From positions 1 to 36,579 of the forward strand of contig JAKBBP010000027.1 in assembly GCA_021808445.1 (NCBI GenBank): a DNA stretch of 36,579 bases, given 5' to 3'. A program made the translations under genes and the position numbers. Numbering within the stretch: the stretch's first letter is position 1; each line of letters starts with the position of its first letter. This DNA comes from Pseudomonadota bacterium (GTDB lineage: Bacteria; Pseudomonadota; Gammaproteobacteria; Burkholderiales; Burkholderiaceae_C). The notes beneath the pieces were generated by a model. The model ran no database searches. It worked only from the letters and a program-made list of their open reading frames with translations, and was not told the origin of the DNA. Positions 24,884-33,031 of the stretch are shown here, piece after piece.

Positions 24884-27244
24884 ATGAGCGCATATCCCAT
24901 CCCCAGGATGATTCGTCCGGCGCTCCGCCGAGGCCGCGGCGCCACGGCGTGGCTGCTTTGCGCAAGCCTGGGCCTGGCGCCCATGTCCCCGGCCCTCGCC
25001 GCGCCGCCCGGGCTGGCCGGCCATGCGCAGGAAGCCGCCGCCCGCCCGCCCATGACCATCGACCTGGTCAATGCCGAGATCTCCAGCGCGGTGCAGGCGG
25101 TGGCCGCGGCCACGGGTCGCAATTTCATCGTGGATCCGCGCGTGAAGGGGCGCATCTCCCTGCAGTTCAAGACTCCGGTGCCGCCACAGCAGGTCTACCT
25201 GGCCCTGCTCACGCAACTGCGCCTGGCCGGCTACGCGGTGGTCGAGCACGACGGCGTGTTCAAGGTGGTGCCCGAGGCCGACGCGCGCCTGCAGACCACG
25301 CCGGTGGGCGTGGGCAACACCCTCGCGCGCATCCCCGGTCGCGGCGACCAGGTGGTCACGCAGGTATTCGAGCTGCGCAACCAGGCCGCCAGCAACCTGC
25401 TGCCGGTGCTGCGACCGCTGATCTCGCCCAACAACACCATCAACGTCGATCCCGGCAGCAATGCGCTGGTGATCACCGACTACGCGGACAACCTGCGGCG
25501 CCTGGCGCGCATCATCGCGGGCCTGGACATCCCCACCGGCAGCGAGGTCGACGTGGTGCCGCTGCGCTACGCGGTGGCCGCCGAGCTCGCCCCGACCCTG
25601 GACAAGCTGATCTCGCTGCAAGGCTCCTCGGACAGCGCGCGGGGCCTTCCGGCACGCGCCCCGGTGCAGAACACGGGGGGCGTGTCGACCTCCTCGGGCA
25701 TGCGCGCCGTGGTGCTGCCCGACACCAGCAGCAACTCGCTGATCGTGCGCGCCAGCAACGGCGTGCAGCTCATGCAGATCGAGCAGATGATCCACAAGCT
25801 CGATCGTCCGGCCGCAGACGACGGCGACGACATCCATGTGGTCTACCTGCACAACGCATCGGCCGCCTCGCTGGCCAAGGTGCTGCAGGGCGTGCTGGCC
25901 GTCAACGCGGCCACCGGCGCAGCCGGCGAGGGCTCGCTGCAGCAGGCCGCGCGCCAGGCCGTGGGCTCGGCGGCGGCCGGCGGGCGCTCCGACTACACCT
26001 CGGGCGGCATGGGCTCCGGCTCCTCGGGCTACGGATCGGGGGGCTCCGGCCAAGGCAGCGGCGGCCTGGGCCACGCCCCGGACTTCGCTCCCGCCGATGA
26101 AAGCCAGACGGTGGCGCTGCCGCAGGGCGGCTCGGTCTATGCGGACGTGGCGATGAATGCCCTGGTCATCAATGCGCCGCCGCCGGTGTTCCGCCAGCTC
26201 AAGGCGGTGATCAACAAGCTCGACGTGCGCCGCGCCGAGGTCTACGTCGAGGCCCTGATCGTCGAGGTCAGCGCCACCAAGGCGGCGCAGCTCGGCGTGC
26301 AGTGGGAGTCGGCGCTGGGCAGCGCCAGCGGCAGCAACGCCATCGTCGGCGGCACCAATTTCAACAACCTGTCCAACGGCGTGCACAGCAACATCATCGG
26401 GCTGCAGGCGGCGCTGTCCAGCGGACAGGGAGCCGCCGCGCTGGCCAGCGGGGCGATCGCGCCCGAGGAGGGCCTGAACATCGGCATCCTGCACAACATC
26501 GCCGGCATCACCACCCTGGGTCTGCTGGCGAACTTCATGCGCAACAACCTGGACGCCAACATCCTGTCCCAGCCGAACCTGATGACCCTGGACAACGACA
26601 CGGCCAAGATCATCGTCGGTCAGAACCTGCCCTTCCTCACCGGCTCCTACGCGCAAACCGGCTCCACCACCAACAGCGTGACGCCCTTCCAGACCTACGA
26701 TCGCCAGGACGTGGGCCTGACCCTGAAGATCCGCCCGCAGATCACCGCCGGCAACGTCATCAAGCTGGACGTCTACAGCGAGAACTCCACCGTGGCGAAC
26801 CCCACGGTGACCAACGGCCAGTACATCACCGACAAGCGTTCCCTGCAGACCACGGTGCTGGTCGACAGCGGGCAGACCATCGTGCTGGGCGGCCTGATGC
26901 AGAACCAGCTCACCTACAGCCACAACAAGATCCCCGGGCTGGGCGACATTCCGGTGCTGGGCCTGCTGTTCGGCTCCAAGGCGCGCACGCTGACCAAGAC
27001 CAACCTGATGGTGTTCCTGCGCCCGATCATCGTGCGCAGCCAGGCCGAGGGCACCCAGGTCAGCCAGCAGCGCTACGACTACATGCAGCATCTGGAGCGC
27101 GGCACCCAGGCCCTGCCCTCCTTCGGCCTGCCCGAGCTGCCGGGTCCGATCCTGCCCGACCTGGGCCCGGCCGACAAGTCGGCACCCCTGCCGGGACCCG
27201 CGTCCCTGCCGGCACCGGCGCTGGGGCCGGCGGCCAAGCCCTGA
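24884..27244 (+). CDS. gspD: Type II secretion outer-membrane secretin
   Basis: 786-aa subunit of the outer-membrane channel. A signal peptide ends near PALAAPP; the N0 domain (MTIDLVNAEISSAVQAVAAATGRNFIVDPRV start) is followed by N1-N3 repeats (NTINVDPGSNALVITDYADNLRRL; SSNSLIVRASNGVQLMQIEQMI; AMNALVINAPPPVFRQLKAVINKLD) and the secretin core (QPNLMTLDNDTAKIIVGQNLPFLTG, VGLTLKIRPQI, LGGLMQNQ). A Gly/Ser-rich insert lies between N2 and N3, and the C-terminus is Pro-rich. ATG 24884 is preferred (AGGGA upstream); ATG 24908 is possible. Outer-membrane targeting normally needs a pilotin; none is in the window. Confidence 0.97.
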   Translation: MSAYPIPRMIRPALRRGRGATAWLLCASLGLAPMSPALAAPPGLAGHAQEAAARPPMTIDLVNAEISSAVQAVAAATGRNFIVDPRVKGRISLQFKTPVPPQQVYLALLTQLRLAGYAVVEHDGVFKVVPEADARLQTTPVGVGNTLARIPGRGDQVVTQVFELRNQAASNLLPVLRPLISPNNTINVDPGSNALVITDYADNLRRLARIIAGLDIPTGSEVDVVPLRYAVAAELAPTLDKLISLQGSSDSARGLPARAPVQNTGGVSTSSGMRAVVLPDTSSNSLIVRASNGVQLMQIEQMIHKLDRPAADDGDDIHVVYLHNASAASLAKVLQGVLAVNAATGAAGEGSLQQAARQAVGSAAAGGRSDYTSGGMGSGSSGYGSGGSGQGSGGLGHAPDFAPADESQTVALPQGGSVYADVAMNALVINAPPPVFRQLKAVINKLDVRRAEVYVEALIVEVSATKAAQLGVQWESALGSASGSNAIVGGTNFNNLSNGVHSNIIGLQAALSSGQGAAALASGAIAPEEGLNIGILHNIAGITTLGLLANFMRNNLDANILSQPNLMTLDNDTAKIIVGQNLPFLTGSYAQTGSTTNSVTPFQTYDRQDVGLTLKIRPQITAGNVIKLDVYSENSTVANPTVTNGQYITDKRSLQTTVLVDSGQTIVLGGLMQNQLTYSHNKIPGLGDIPVLGLLFGSKARTLTKTNLMVFLRPIIVRSQAEGTQVSQQRYDYMQHLERGTQALPSFGLPELPGPILPDLGPADKSAPLPGPASLPAPALGPAAKP

Positions 27245-27264
27245 AGGCCTGAACGGAGCCGCCG

Positions 27265-28689
27265 ATGTCCGCACGCTACCCGCTGCCCTACGCCTTCTGC
27301 CGCGACCAGGCGCTGCTGGCCGAGCGCGAGGGCGAGGATCTGAGGCTGTGGATCAGCGAGTCCACGCGCGCCGCCGGCATGGCCGAGGTGCAGCGCCAGC
27401 ACCCCGTGCGCGAAGTGCAGCGCATCGCGCAGGACGAACTGCTCGAGCGCATCGGCGCCGCCTACGCGCAGCGCGACGGCAGCGCGGCCGAGGTGGTCAG
27501 CGAGGTCGAGGGCGACGTCGACCTGTCGCGCCTGCTGCAGGATCTTCCCGCGGTGGAGGACCTGCTGGAGACGGCCGACGACGCGCCGATCATCCGCATG
27601 CTCAACGCGCTGTTCACGCAGGCCGCGCGCGACGGCGCCAGCGACATCCACGTCGAGCCCTTCGAGACCTTCTCGGTGGTGCGTTTCCGCGTGGACGGCA
27701 CGCTGCACGACGTGGTGCGTCCGAACAAGGCGCTGCACGCGGCGCTGATCTCCCGCGTGAAAATCCTCGCCCAGCTGGACATCGCCGAGAAACGCCTGCC
27801 GCAGGACGGACGGATCTCCCTGCGCATCGGCGGACGCGCGCTGGACGTGCGCGTGTCCACGCTGCCGTGCGCCCACGGCGAGCGCGCGGTGCTTCGCCTG
27901 CTGGACAAATCGGCCGCGCGCCTGGACCTGCGCGCGGTGGGCATGTCCGCGCCCATGCTCGAGCGCTTCGACGCGCTGGTGCGCCACCCCCACGGGCTGC
28001 TGCTGGTCACCGGCCCCACCGGCAGCGGCAAGACCACCACGCTGTATTCGACCCTGGCGCGCCTGGATTCGGCCGAGCTCAACATCATGACCGTGGAGGA
28101 TCCGGTCGAGTATGACCTTGCGGGCATCGGGCAGACCCAGGTCAATCCGCGCATCGAGCTGAGCTTCGCGCGGGCGCTGCGCGCCATCCTGCGCCAGGAC
28201 CCGGACATCGTGATGATCGGCGAGATCCGCGACTTCGAGACCGCGCAGATCGCCATCCAGGCCTCGCTGACCGGGCATCTGGTGTTGGCCACGCTGCACA
28301 CCAACGATTCTCCGTCGGCCGTCACGCGCCTGATCGACATGGGGGTCGAGCCCTTCCTGCTGGCCTCCTCGCTGCTGGGGGTGCTGGCGCAGCGCCTGGT
28401 GCGCATGCTGTGCGCGCAATGCCGCAAGCCCTCGCCCGACGGAACGGGCTTCGTCGCCGATGGCTGTCCGGCCTGCAACCACACCGGCTACCGCGGTCGC
28501 ACGGGCGTGTTCGAGTTGCTCGAGGCCGACGACGCGCTGCGTGCGGCCGTGCACGAGCAGGCCGCCGAGGCGGAGCTTCGACGCCTGGCCAGCGCCGCCG
28601 GCATGCACAGCATGCGCGAGGACGGCATGCGCTGGGTGGAATCGGGCCAGACCTCGCTGGCCGAACTGATGCGCGTGACCCGCGAATAG
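27265..28689 (+). CDS. gspE: Type II secretion ATPase
   Basis: Cytoplasmic hexameric ATPase of 474 aa that drives pseudopilus assembly. The N-terminal domain binds GspL. The core has Walker A GPTGSGKTTT (Lys256), the Asp box (MTVEDPVEYDL), Walker B IVMIGEIRD and the His box (LHTNDSPSAV). A zinc-binding module CxxC-x14-CxxC is formed by Cys383, Cys386, Cys401 and Cys404. It starts 20 bp after gspD and precedes gspF by 37 bp; that gap has a short CGCAGCA repeat. Confidence 0.98.
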   Translation: MSARYPLPYAFCRDQALLAEREGEDLRLWISESTRAAGMAEVQRQHPVREVQRIAQDELLERIGAAYAQRDGSAAEVVSEVEGDVDLSRLLQDLPAVEDLLETADDAPIIRMLNALFTQAARDGASDIHVEPFETFSVVRFRVDGTLHDVVRPNKALHAALISRVKILAQLDIAEKRLPQDGRISLRIGGRALDVRVSTLPCAHGERAVLRLLDKSAARLDLRAVGMSAPMLERFDALVRHPHGLLLVTGPTGSGKTTTLYSTLARLDSAELNIMTVEDPVEYDLAGIGQTQVNPRIELSFARALRAILRQDPDIVMIGEIRDFETAQIAIQASLTGHLVLATLHTNDSPSAVTRLIDMGVEPFLLASSLLGVLAQRLVRMLCAQCRKPSPDGTGFVADGCPACNHTGYRGRTGVFELLEADDALRAAVHEQAAEAELRRLASAAGMHSMREDGMRWVESGQTSLAELMRVTRE

Positions 28690-28726
28690 CCCGCAGCACG
28701 CAGCACGCAGCCCGGAGCACGCCGCC

Positions 28727-29941
28727 ATGCCCGCTTACCGTTTCGTCGCGCTGGATGCCGCCGCCACCGAACAGCGCGGCGTGCTCGAAGCCGACAGCGC
28801 GCGCGGCGCCCGCTCGCTGCTGCGCTCGCGCGGCCTGATTCCCCTGCAGGTCGACGCCATCGCCGCCGAGAGCGCGGCTGCCGGCACGCGGCGCTTTGCG
28901 CGCCGTCGCATGAATGCCCAGGAGCTGGCGCTGCTGACCCGCCAGCTCTCGGGTCTGCTGGTATCGGGCCTGCCGCTGGAGCGCGCGCTGGGCGCGCTGG
29001 CCGAGGACGCGGATCGCGCCGAGGTGGCCGACCTGCTGCAGGCGGTGAAAAGCGAGGTGGGCGGCGGGCACAGCCTCAGCGCGGCGCTGTCGCGCCACCC
29101 GCGCGAGTTCACCGACGTGTACCGCGCGCTGGTCTCGGCCGGCGAGGACAGCGGCGACCTGGGCGCCGTGCTGGGCAGCCTGGCCGACTACCTGGAAAGC
29201 AGCCAGCAGCTGCGCTCCAAGTTGCTGCAGGCGGTGGCCTATCCGGTGATCGTCGTGCTCGTGGCCATCGCCGTGGTCACGCTGCTGCTGACCTACGTGG
29301 TGCCGCAGGTGGTCGGGGTGTTCCAGGGAGCCCACCAGAAGCTTCCTCTGCTGACCGTGATGCTCATCGCGCTCAGCGGCTTCATCCGCCACTGGGGCTG
29401 GCTGCTCGCGCTGATGCTGGCTGGCGCGGCGCTGTTGCTGCGCCAGGCGCTGCGCGTGGCGGGGCCGCGTGCGGCGGTGCACGCCGCGCTGCTGCGCGTG
29501 CCGCAGCTGGGCCGCCTGATCCGCGGACTCAACACGGCGCGCTTCGCCTCCACGCTGGCCATTCTCAGCGGCGCCGGCGTGCCCATCCTGCGCGCGCTGC
29601 AGGCGGCCATCGACACGGTGTCCAACAGCGTGCTCAAGGCCGACGCCCAGGAGGCTCTGGCACTGGTGCGCGAAGGCTCCTCGCTGGCCTCGGCGCTGAG
29701 CCTGCACCGGCGCTATCCCCCCGTGCTCATCACCTTCATCCGGCTGGGCGAGCAGACCGGAACCCTGCCCGAGATGCTGCAGCGCGCCGCCGCCCAGCAC
29801 GCGCAGGAAGTGCAGCGCCGCGCCTTCACCCTGGTCACCATCCTGGAGCCGCTGCTGATCCTGGGCATGGGCCTGATGGTCATGACCATCGTGCTGGCGG
29901 TGATGCTTCCCATCATCCAGATGAACAACCTGGTGAAGTGA
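28727..29941 (+). CDS. gspF: Type II secretion inner-membrane platform protein
   Basis: 404-aa polytopic protein at the centre of the assembly platform. Two GspF domains (about 70-195 and 275-395) each begin with LTRQLSGLLVSGLPLERAL or FASTLAILSGAGVPILRAL. Three membrane segments are visible near VAYPVIVVLVAIAVVTLLLT, WGWLLALMLAGAALLL and LLILGMGLMVMTIVLAVMLP. The second gspC-like gene follows within a few bases. Confidence 0.97.
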   Translation: MPAYRFVALDAAATEQRGVLEADSARGARSLLRSRGLIPLQVDAIAAESAAAGTRRFARRRMNAQELALLTRQLSGLLVSGLPLERALGALAEDADRAEVADLLQAVKSEVGGGHSLSAALSRHPREFTDVYRALVSAGEDSGDLGAVLGSLADYLESSQQLRSKLLQAVAYPVIVVLVAIAVVTLLLTYVVPQVVGVFQGAHQKLPLLTVMLIALSGFIRHWGWLLALMLAGAALLLRQALRVAGPRAAVHAALLRVPQLGRLIRGLNTARFASTLAILSGAGVPILRALQAAIDTVSNSVLKADAQEALALVREGSSLASALSLHRRYPPVLITFIRLGEQTGTLPEMLQRAAAQHAQEVQRRAFTLVTILEPLLILGMGLMVMTIVLAVMLPIIQMNNLVK

Positions 29942-29946
29942 GCGCC

Positions 29947-30516
29947 ATGCCCGACATTCCCCTGAGCCCACGCCCCCGTCTCGACCGGACGCAACTGGCC
30001 GCCGGCCTGGGCGCGCTGGTGCTGAGCGCCGCGTGCACGGGCCTGGCCATCCACTGGGGCATGCGCATCTGGCGGGCGGCCCACGAAGCCCCCCCGGCAC
30101 CGCTGGCCATGCCCGACTGGAACGCCCTGGCCTCCAACGCCGCACGCCTGTATCCGGCGCCCCATGTGGTGGCGGCCTCCACGCGCTTTCGGCTGTGGGG
30201 GGTCATCGGCGGCGGTGCGCAGGCCGGCGCAGCGCTGATCGGCATCGACGGCGGGGCCCCGCAGGCCTATCCGGCAGGCGCCATGGTGATCGACGGCGTG
30301 CGCCTGGTGGACACCGGCTTCGGCCAGGCCGTGCTGCTGCGCAATGGCGTGCGCGAAGTGCTGCGATCCAACCCGGACGCGGCCCCGCTCGCGGTGCCGC
30401 AGGGCGCGCCGTCCGGCGAGGCCTGGCCCGCGGAGGGCCGCTCGGTGCAGTACGGCGGCGACTCTCCGGCCGCGGAGGCCGCGGCGCTGCGTCAATCCCT
30501 GCAACGCCCGCAGTGA
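29947..30516 (+). CDS. Type II secretion GspC-like inner-membrane protein, copy 2
   Basis: 189-aa protein with the same plan as copy 1: one membrane segment (about 15-40, LAAGLGALVLSAACTGLAIHW), the phrase ARLYPAP and the periplasmic homology region RFRLWGVIGGG to VREVLRSNP. By eye about 39 of 64 core positions match copy 1. The tail is shorter, acidic and Gln-ending rather than Pro/Gln-rich. It follows gspF at once; a GTG at 29938 overlapping the gspF stop (GTGA) is an alternative start that adds three residues. It could be the main GspC, a paralogue with another client set, or a partner in a mixed complex. Confidence 0.82.
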   Translation: MPDIPLSPRPRLDRTQLAAGLGALVLSAACTGLAIHWGMRIWRAAHEAPPAPLAMPDWNALASNAARLYPAPHVVAASTRFRLWGVIGGGAQAGAALIGIDGGAPQAYPAGAMVIDGVRLVDTGFGQAVLLRNGVREVLRSNPDAAPLAVPQGAPSGEAWPAEGRSVQYGGDSPAAEAAALRQSLQRPQ

Positions 30517-30554
30517 GCCCCGCGGTCTGAGCGAAAGCCCCCGCCACGGACGGC

Positions 30555-30576
30555 CTCCCCCGCGGACGCGGGGGAG
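30555..30576 (+). terminator. GC-rich hairpin at the end of the gsp locus
   Basis: CTCCCCCGC and GCGGGGGAG form a perfect 9-bp stem with loop GGAC, 38 bp after the last gsp stop codon. No T-tract follows; it may act with Rho or mainly protect the mRNA end. Confidence 0.5.
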
Positions 30577-30644
30577 CCGCGCCGCGTACCGGCTGTGTCA
30601 TCAAATCGTCTCGGGAAGATCCTACAAAGCGTGTCGGACGCAAC

Positions 30645-30656
30645 CTGTTGCAACAG
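30645..30656. promoter_or_regulatory. Perfect 12-bp palindrome upstream of the phosphoesterase gene
   Basis: CTGTTGCAACAG is its own reverse complement and lies 36 bp before the ATG. The half-site CTGTTG also forms the inner palindrome ahead of the porin gene. The binding protein is not known. Confidence 0.4.
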
Positions 30657-30692
30657 ATGCCGTCGCTTTGCCACCCTTTCCCGAGGACGACC

Positions 30693-31955
30693 ATGAACCG
30701 CAAGACCCTAGCCGCACTCGTCGGCGCCTGCTTCCTGTCCTGCGCCGCCGCGCAGGCCGACCAGGGCCCCGTGCCTGCCGGCGTTCCCCACCTGGACCAT
30801 GTCTGGGTGATCATGATGGAAAACCAGCCGATGAACGCCGAGGTGGGCAACCCCGACGTTCCCTTCATCAATCAGCTGTACCGCAGCGCCAACGTCGCCA
30901 CCAACTATTACGGCGTCGGCCACCCCAGCCTGACCAATTACCTGGAAGTCGTCGGCGGCTCGAACTTCGGCGTGCGCAGCGACAACATGCCCGACTGGCA
31001 CAACGCCGCGTGCTCGCCCAATATCGCCACCGGAGTGCCCAACCTCGACGTCGCGGCTCCCCAGGGCCAGCCCACCGTGATCTGCCCGATCCAGGGCACC
31101 GGTGTCGATGCCGCCACCCCCGCCATCGACTATGTCAACGAGGTCTACCCGGTCGGCTCCGGCGTACCCGGCAACCCGGCGACCGGATCCTGGGACCTGG
31201 ACGGCAAGGTCGGCTATGCCGCCGCTCCCACGGTGGGCAAGACCATTGCCGAGCAGCTCATGCAGGCCGGAAAGTCCTGGAAGAGCTACCAGGAGGATCT
31301 GCCGCTGGCCGGCGCCGACAAGGTCAATTACAGCGATGGAGTGTTCGTCAACGGCAACGACAGCGGCTCGCTGCTGAGCCAGCCGACTCCCAGCGGCAGC
31401 ATGGTGCAGCTGTACGCCGCCAAGCATGACCCCTTCGTGTATTTCCGCGACATCCAGGAGGGTCCTGCGCTGCGCGACAACATCGTCGGCTTCGACGGCC
31501 CTCGCGGCCTGTACGCAGACTTGCGCAGCGGCCAGGTACCGAATTTCTCCTTCATCGCGCCCAATCAGTGCAATGACCAGCATGGTCGCGGCAACGCGGG
31601 TGCGGACTGCACCGGGCCGGCCCTGATGTACCGCGGCGACGCGATGCTGCGCAAGCTGGTGCAGTCCATCCAGGCCTCGCCCGCCTGGGAGCATGGCCAC
31701 AATGCCATCGTCGTGACCTGGGACGAGAACGATTACGGGGTCAACGAACCCAACAAGGTGCTGACTCTGGTGATCAACAACCATCGTGCCCCGCGGGTGG
31801 TCGACAACACCTTCTACAGCCACTTCTCCTTGCTGCGCACGCTGGAAGGCGGCATGGGCCTGCCCTGCCTGAACCATGCCTGCGACGCCGGCACGGCGGT
31901 GATGAGCCCGCTGTTCGCCGGTGGCGAGCGCGATCGCGATCAGGATCGGCGCTGA
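30693..31955 (+). CDS. Secreted phosphoesterase (phospholipase C / acid phosphatase AcpA family)
   Basis: Predicted exported enzyme of 420 aa that cleaves phosphate esters. Signal peptide MNRKTLAALVGACFLSCAAAQA is cut before DQG. The family core is HVWVIMMENQ (metal-binding Glu-Asn), GVGHPSLTNYLEVVGG and VTWDENDYG. Paired cysteines (NAACSPN, VICPIQ, NQCNDQ, ADCTGP, LPCLNHACDAG) suit an extracytoplasmic fold. GAGGA lies 6 nt before the ATG. It directly follows the type II secretion genes, and related phosphatases and phospholipases C are known type II substrates, so it is a likely client. Own regulation is suggested by the upstream palindrome and hairpin. Confidence 0.9.
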   Translation: MNRKTLAALVGACFLSCAAAQADQGPVPAGVPHLDHVWVIMMENQPMNAEVGNPDVPFINQLYRSANVATNYYGVGHPSLTNYLEVVGGSNFGVRSDNMPDWHNAACSPNIATGVPNLDVAAPQGQPTVICPIQGTGVDAATPAIDYVNEVYPVGSGVPGNPATGSWDLDGKVGYAAAPTVGKTIAEQLMQAGKSWKSYQEDLPLAGADKVNYSDGVFVNGNDSGSLLSQPTPSGSMVQLYAAKHDPFVYFRDIQEGPALRDNIVGFDGPRGLYADLRSGQVPNFSFIAPNQCNDQHGRGNAGADCTGPALMYRGDAMLRKLVQSIQASPAWEHGHNAIVVTWDENDYGVNEPNKVLTLVINNHRAPRVVDNTFYSHFSLLRTLEGGMGLPCLNHACDAGTAVMSPLFAGGERDRDQDRR

Positions 31956-32001
31956 GCTGAACGCGGACGGGCGATCCGCTAAGCTCGACACCATCCGGAG
32001 C

Positions 32002-32035
32002 CTGGGCGGCAGCAGGCTCGCCCTCTGCCGCCCAG
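32002..32035 (+). promoter_or_regulatory. Long perfect hairpin ahead of the 5'-nucleotidase gene
   Basis: CTGGGCGGCAG (32002-32012) and CTGCCGCCCAG (32025-32035) are exact 11-bp complements around a 12-nt loop. A -10-like TAAGCT at 31980 would put the hairpin in the leader of the following gene. No T-tract follows, so it is either a leader element or a Rho-assisted terminator of the phosphoesterase gene. Confidence 0.5.
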
Positions 32036-32063
32036 ACTCCCAGTCCGAACCAGGTGTGCCGCC

Positions 32064-33023
32064 ATGAGCCAGCCCGATCCTGCCGCAGCCGAAACCCCCG
32101 CGCCGCCGGAAAAGCTGGTGGTGGCGATTTCCTCTCGAGCGCTATTCGATTTCGAGGAGGAAAACCTCGTGTTCGAGACGGCCGACGACACGGCCTACAT
32201 GCAATTGCAGCTCGAACGTCTGGACGTGCCGGCCTCGCCCGGCGTGGCCCTGCAACTGGTGCGCAAGCTGCTGGCCTTCAATACCAGCGACGCCGACCGC
32301 GACCGCGTGGAGGTGGTGCTGCTGTCGCGCAACGATCCGGTCTCGGGGCTGCGCGTGTTCCGCTCCGCCCGGCACCATGCCACCGCCATCGAGCGCGGGG
32401 TGTTCACCCGCGGGCGCCCGCCCTACCACTACCTGCACGCGCTGGGGGCGAAGCTGTTCCTGTCCGCCAACACCGACGACGTGCGCGCGGCGCTGGCCGC
32501 CGGTTTTCCCGCCGCCCAGGTGTATCCGCAGTCGGTGCGCGCCGGCGAGGCCCACCCGCAGGAAGTGCGCATCGCCTTCGACGGCGACGCCGTGCTGTTC
32601 TCCGACGAGGCCGAGCGGGTGTATCAGCGCGAGGGCCTGCCGGGTTTCACGCGCCACGAGACGCGCAAGGCTTCGCTGCCTCTGCCCCCCGGCCCCTTCA
32701 AGCCGCTGCTGGAGGCGCTGCACCGGCTGCAGCACGCCGCCAGCAGCGGCGCCACCTCCATGCGCCTGCGCACCGCGCTGGTCACGGCGCGCAGTTCGCC
32801 CGCGCACGAGCGCGCGGTGCGCACCCTGATGGCCTGGAACATCGCCATCGACGAGGCCATGTTCCTCGGCGGCCTCGACAAGGGCCCCTTTCTGCGCGAG
32901 TTCCAGCCGGACTTCTTCTTCGACGACCAGACCCGCCACGTCGAGTCGGCCGCTCGCCACGTCCCCGCCGGCCGCGTGCACTCCGGGGTGCATGAGCAGG
33001 CAGGTGGCCGGAAGTTGCGATAA
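32064..33023 (+). CDS. Cytosolic 5'-nucleotidase (NT5C1-like family)
   Basis: 319-aa cytoplasmic protein of the family containing mammalian cN-I type 5'-nucleotidases, which dephosphorylate nucleoside monophosphates. Family stretches include VVAISSRALFDFEEEN, YMQLQLERLDVPASPGVALQLVRKLLAFN, LSRNDPVSGLRVFRSA, HYLHALGAKLFLSAN and FLGGLDKGPFLREFQPDFFFDDQ. The start lacks a strong ribosome site but gives the expected N-terminus. Its stop codon lies inside a -10-like GATAAT that may start the trp transcript. The neighbouring secreted phosphoesterase suggests, without proof, phosphate or nucleotide salvage. Confidence 0.88.
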   Translation: MSQPDPAAAETPAPPEKLVVAISSRALFDFEEENLVFETADDTAYMQLQLERLDVPASPGVALQLVRKLLAFNTSDADRDRVEVVLLSRNDPVSGLRVFRSARHHATAIERGVFTRGRPPYHYLHALGAKLFLSANTDDVRAALAAGFPAAQVYPQSVRAGEAHPQEVRIAFDGDAVLFSDEAERVYQREGLPGFTRHETRKASLPLPPGPFKPLLEALHRLQHAASSGATSMRLRTALVTARSSPAHERAVRTLMAWNIAIDEAMFLGGLDKGPFLREFQPDFFFDDQTRHVESAARHVPAGRVHSGVHEQAGGRKLR

Positions 33024-33024
33024 T
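33019..33024 (+). promoter_or_regulatory. -10-like box for the trpGDC transcript
   Basis: GATAAT overlaps the TAA of the nucleotidase gene and lies 7 nt before the ATG of the Trp-rich short frame. No good -35 box is present at the normal distance, so confidence is limited. Confidence 0.4.
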
Positions 33025-33031
33025 CACGTTC

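Noticed and set aside
24059-27274. Very long open frame (over 1000 codons) on the minus strand opposite gspN-gspD-gspE
   Set aside because: It is a by-product of GC-rich codon bias: composition is His/Arg/Gln/Gly-rich without domain motifs, while the plus strand encodes recognisable Gsp proteins.
30632-30656. Pho box upstream of the phosphoesterase
   Set aside because: The two TGT elements are 14 bp apart instead of 11 and the sequence is a palindrome, not the direct repeat of CTGTCAT.
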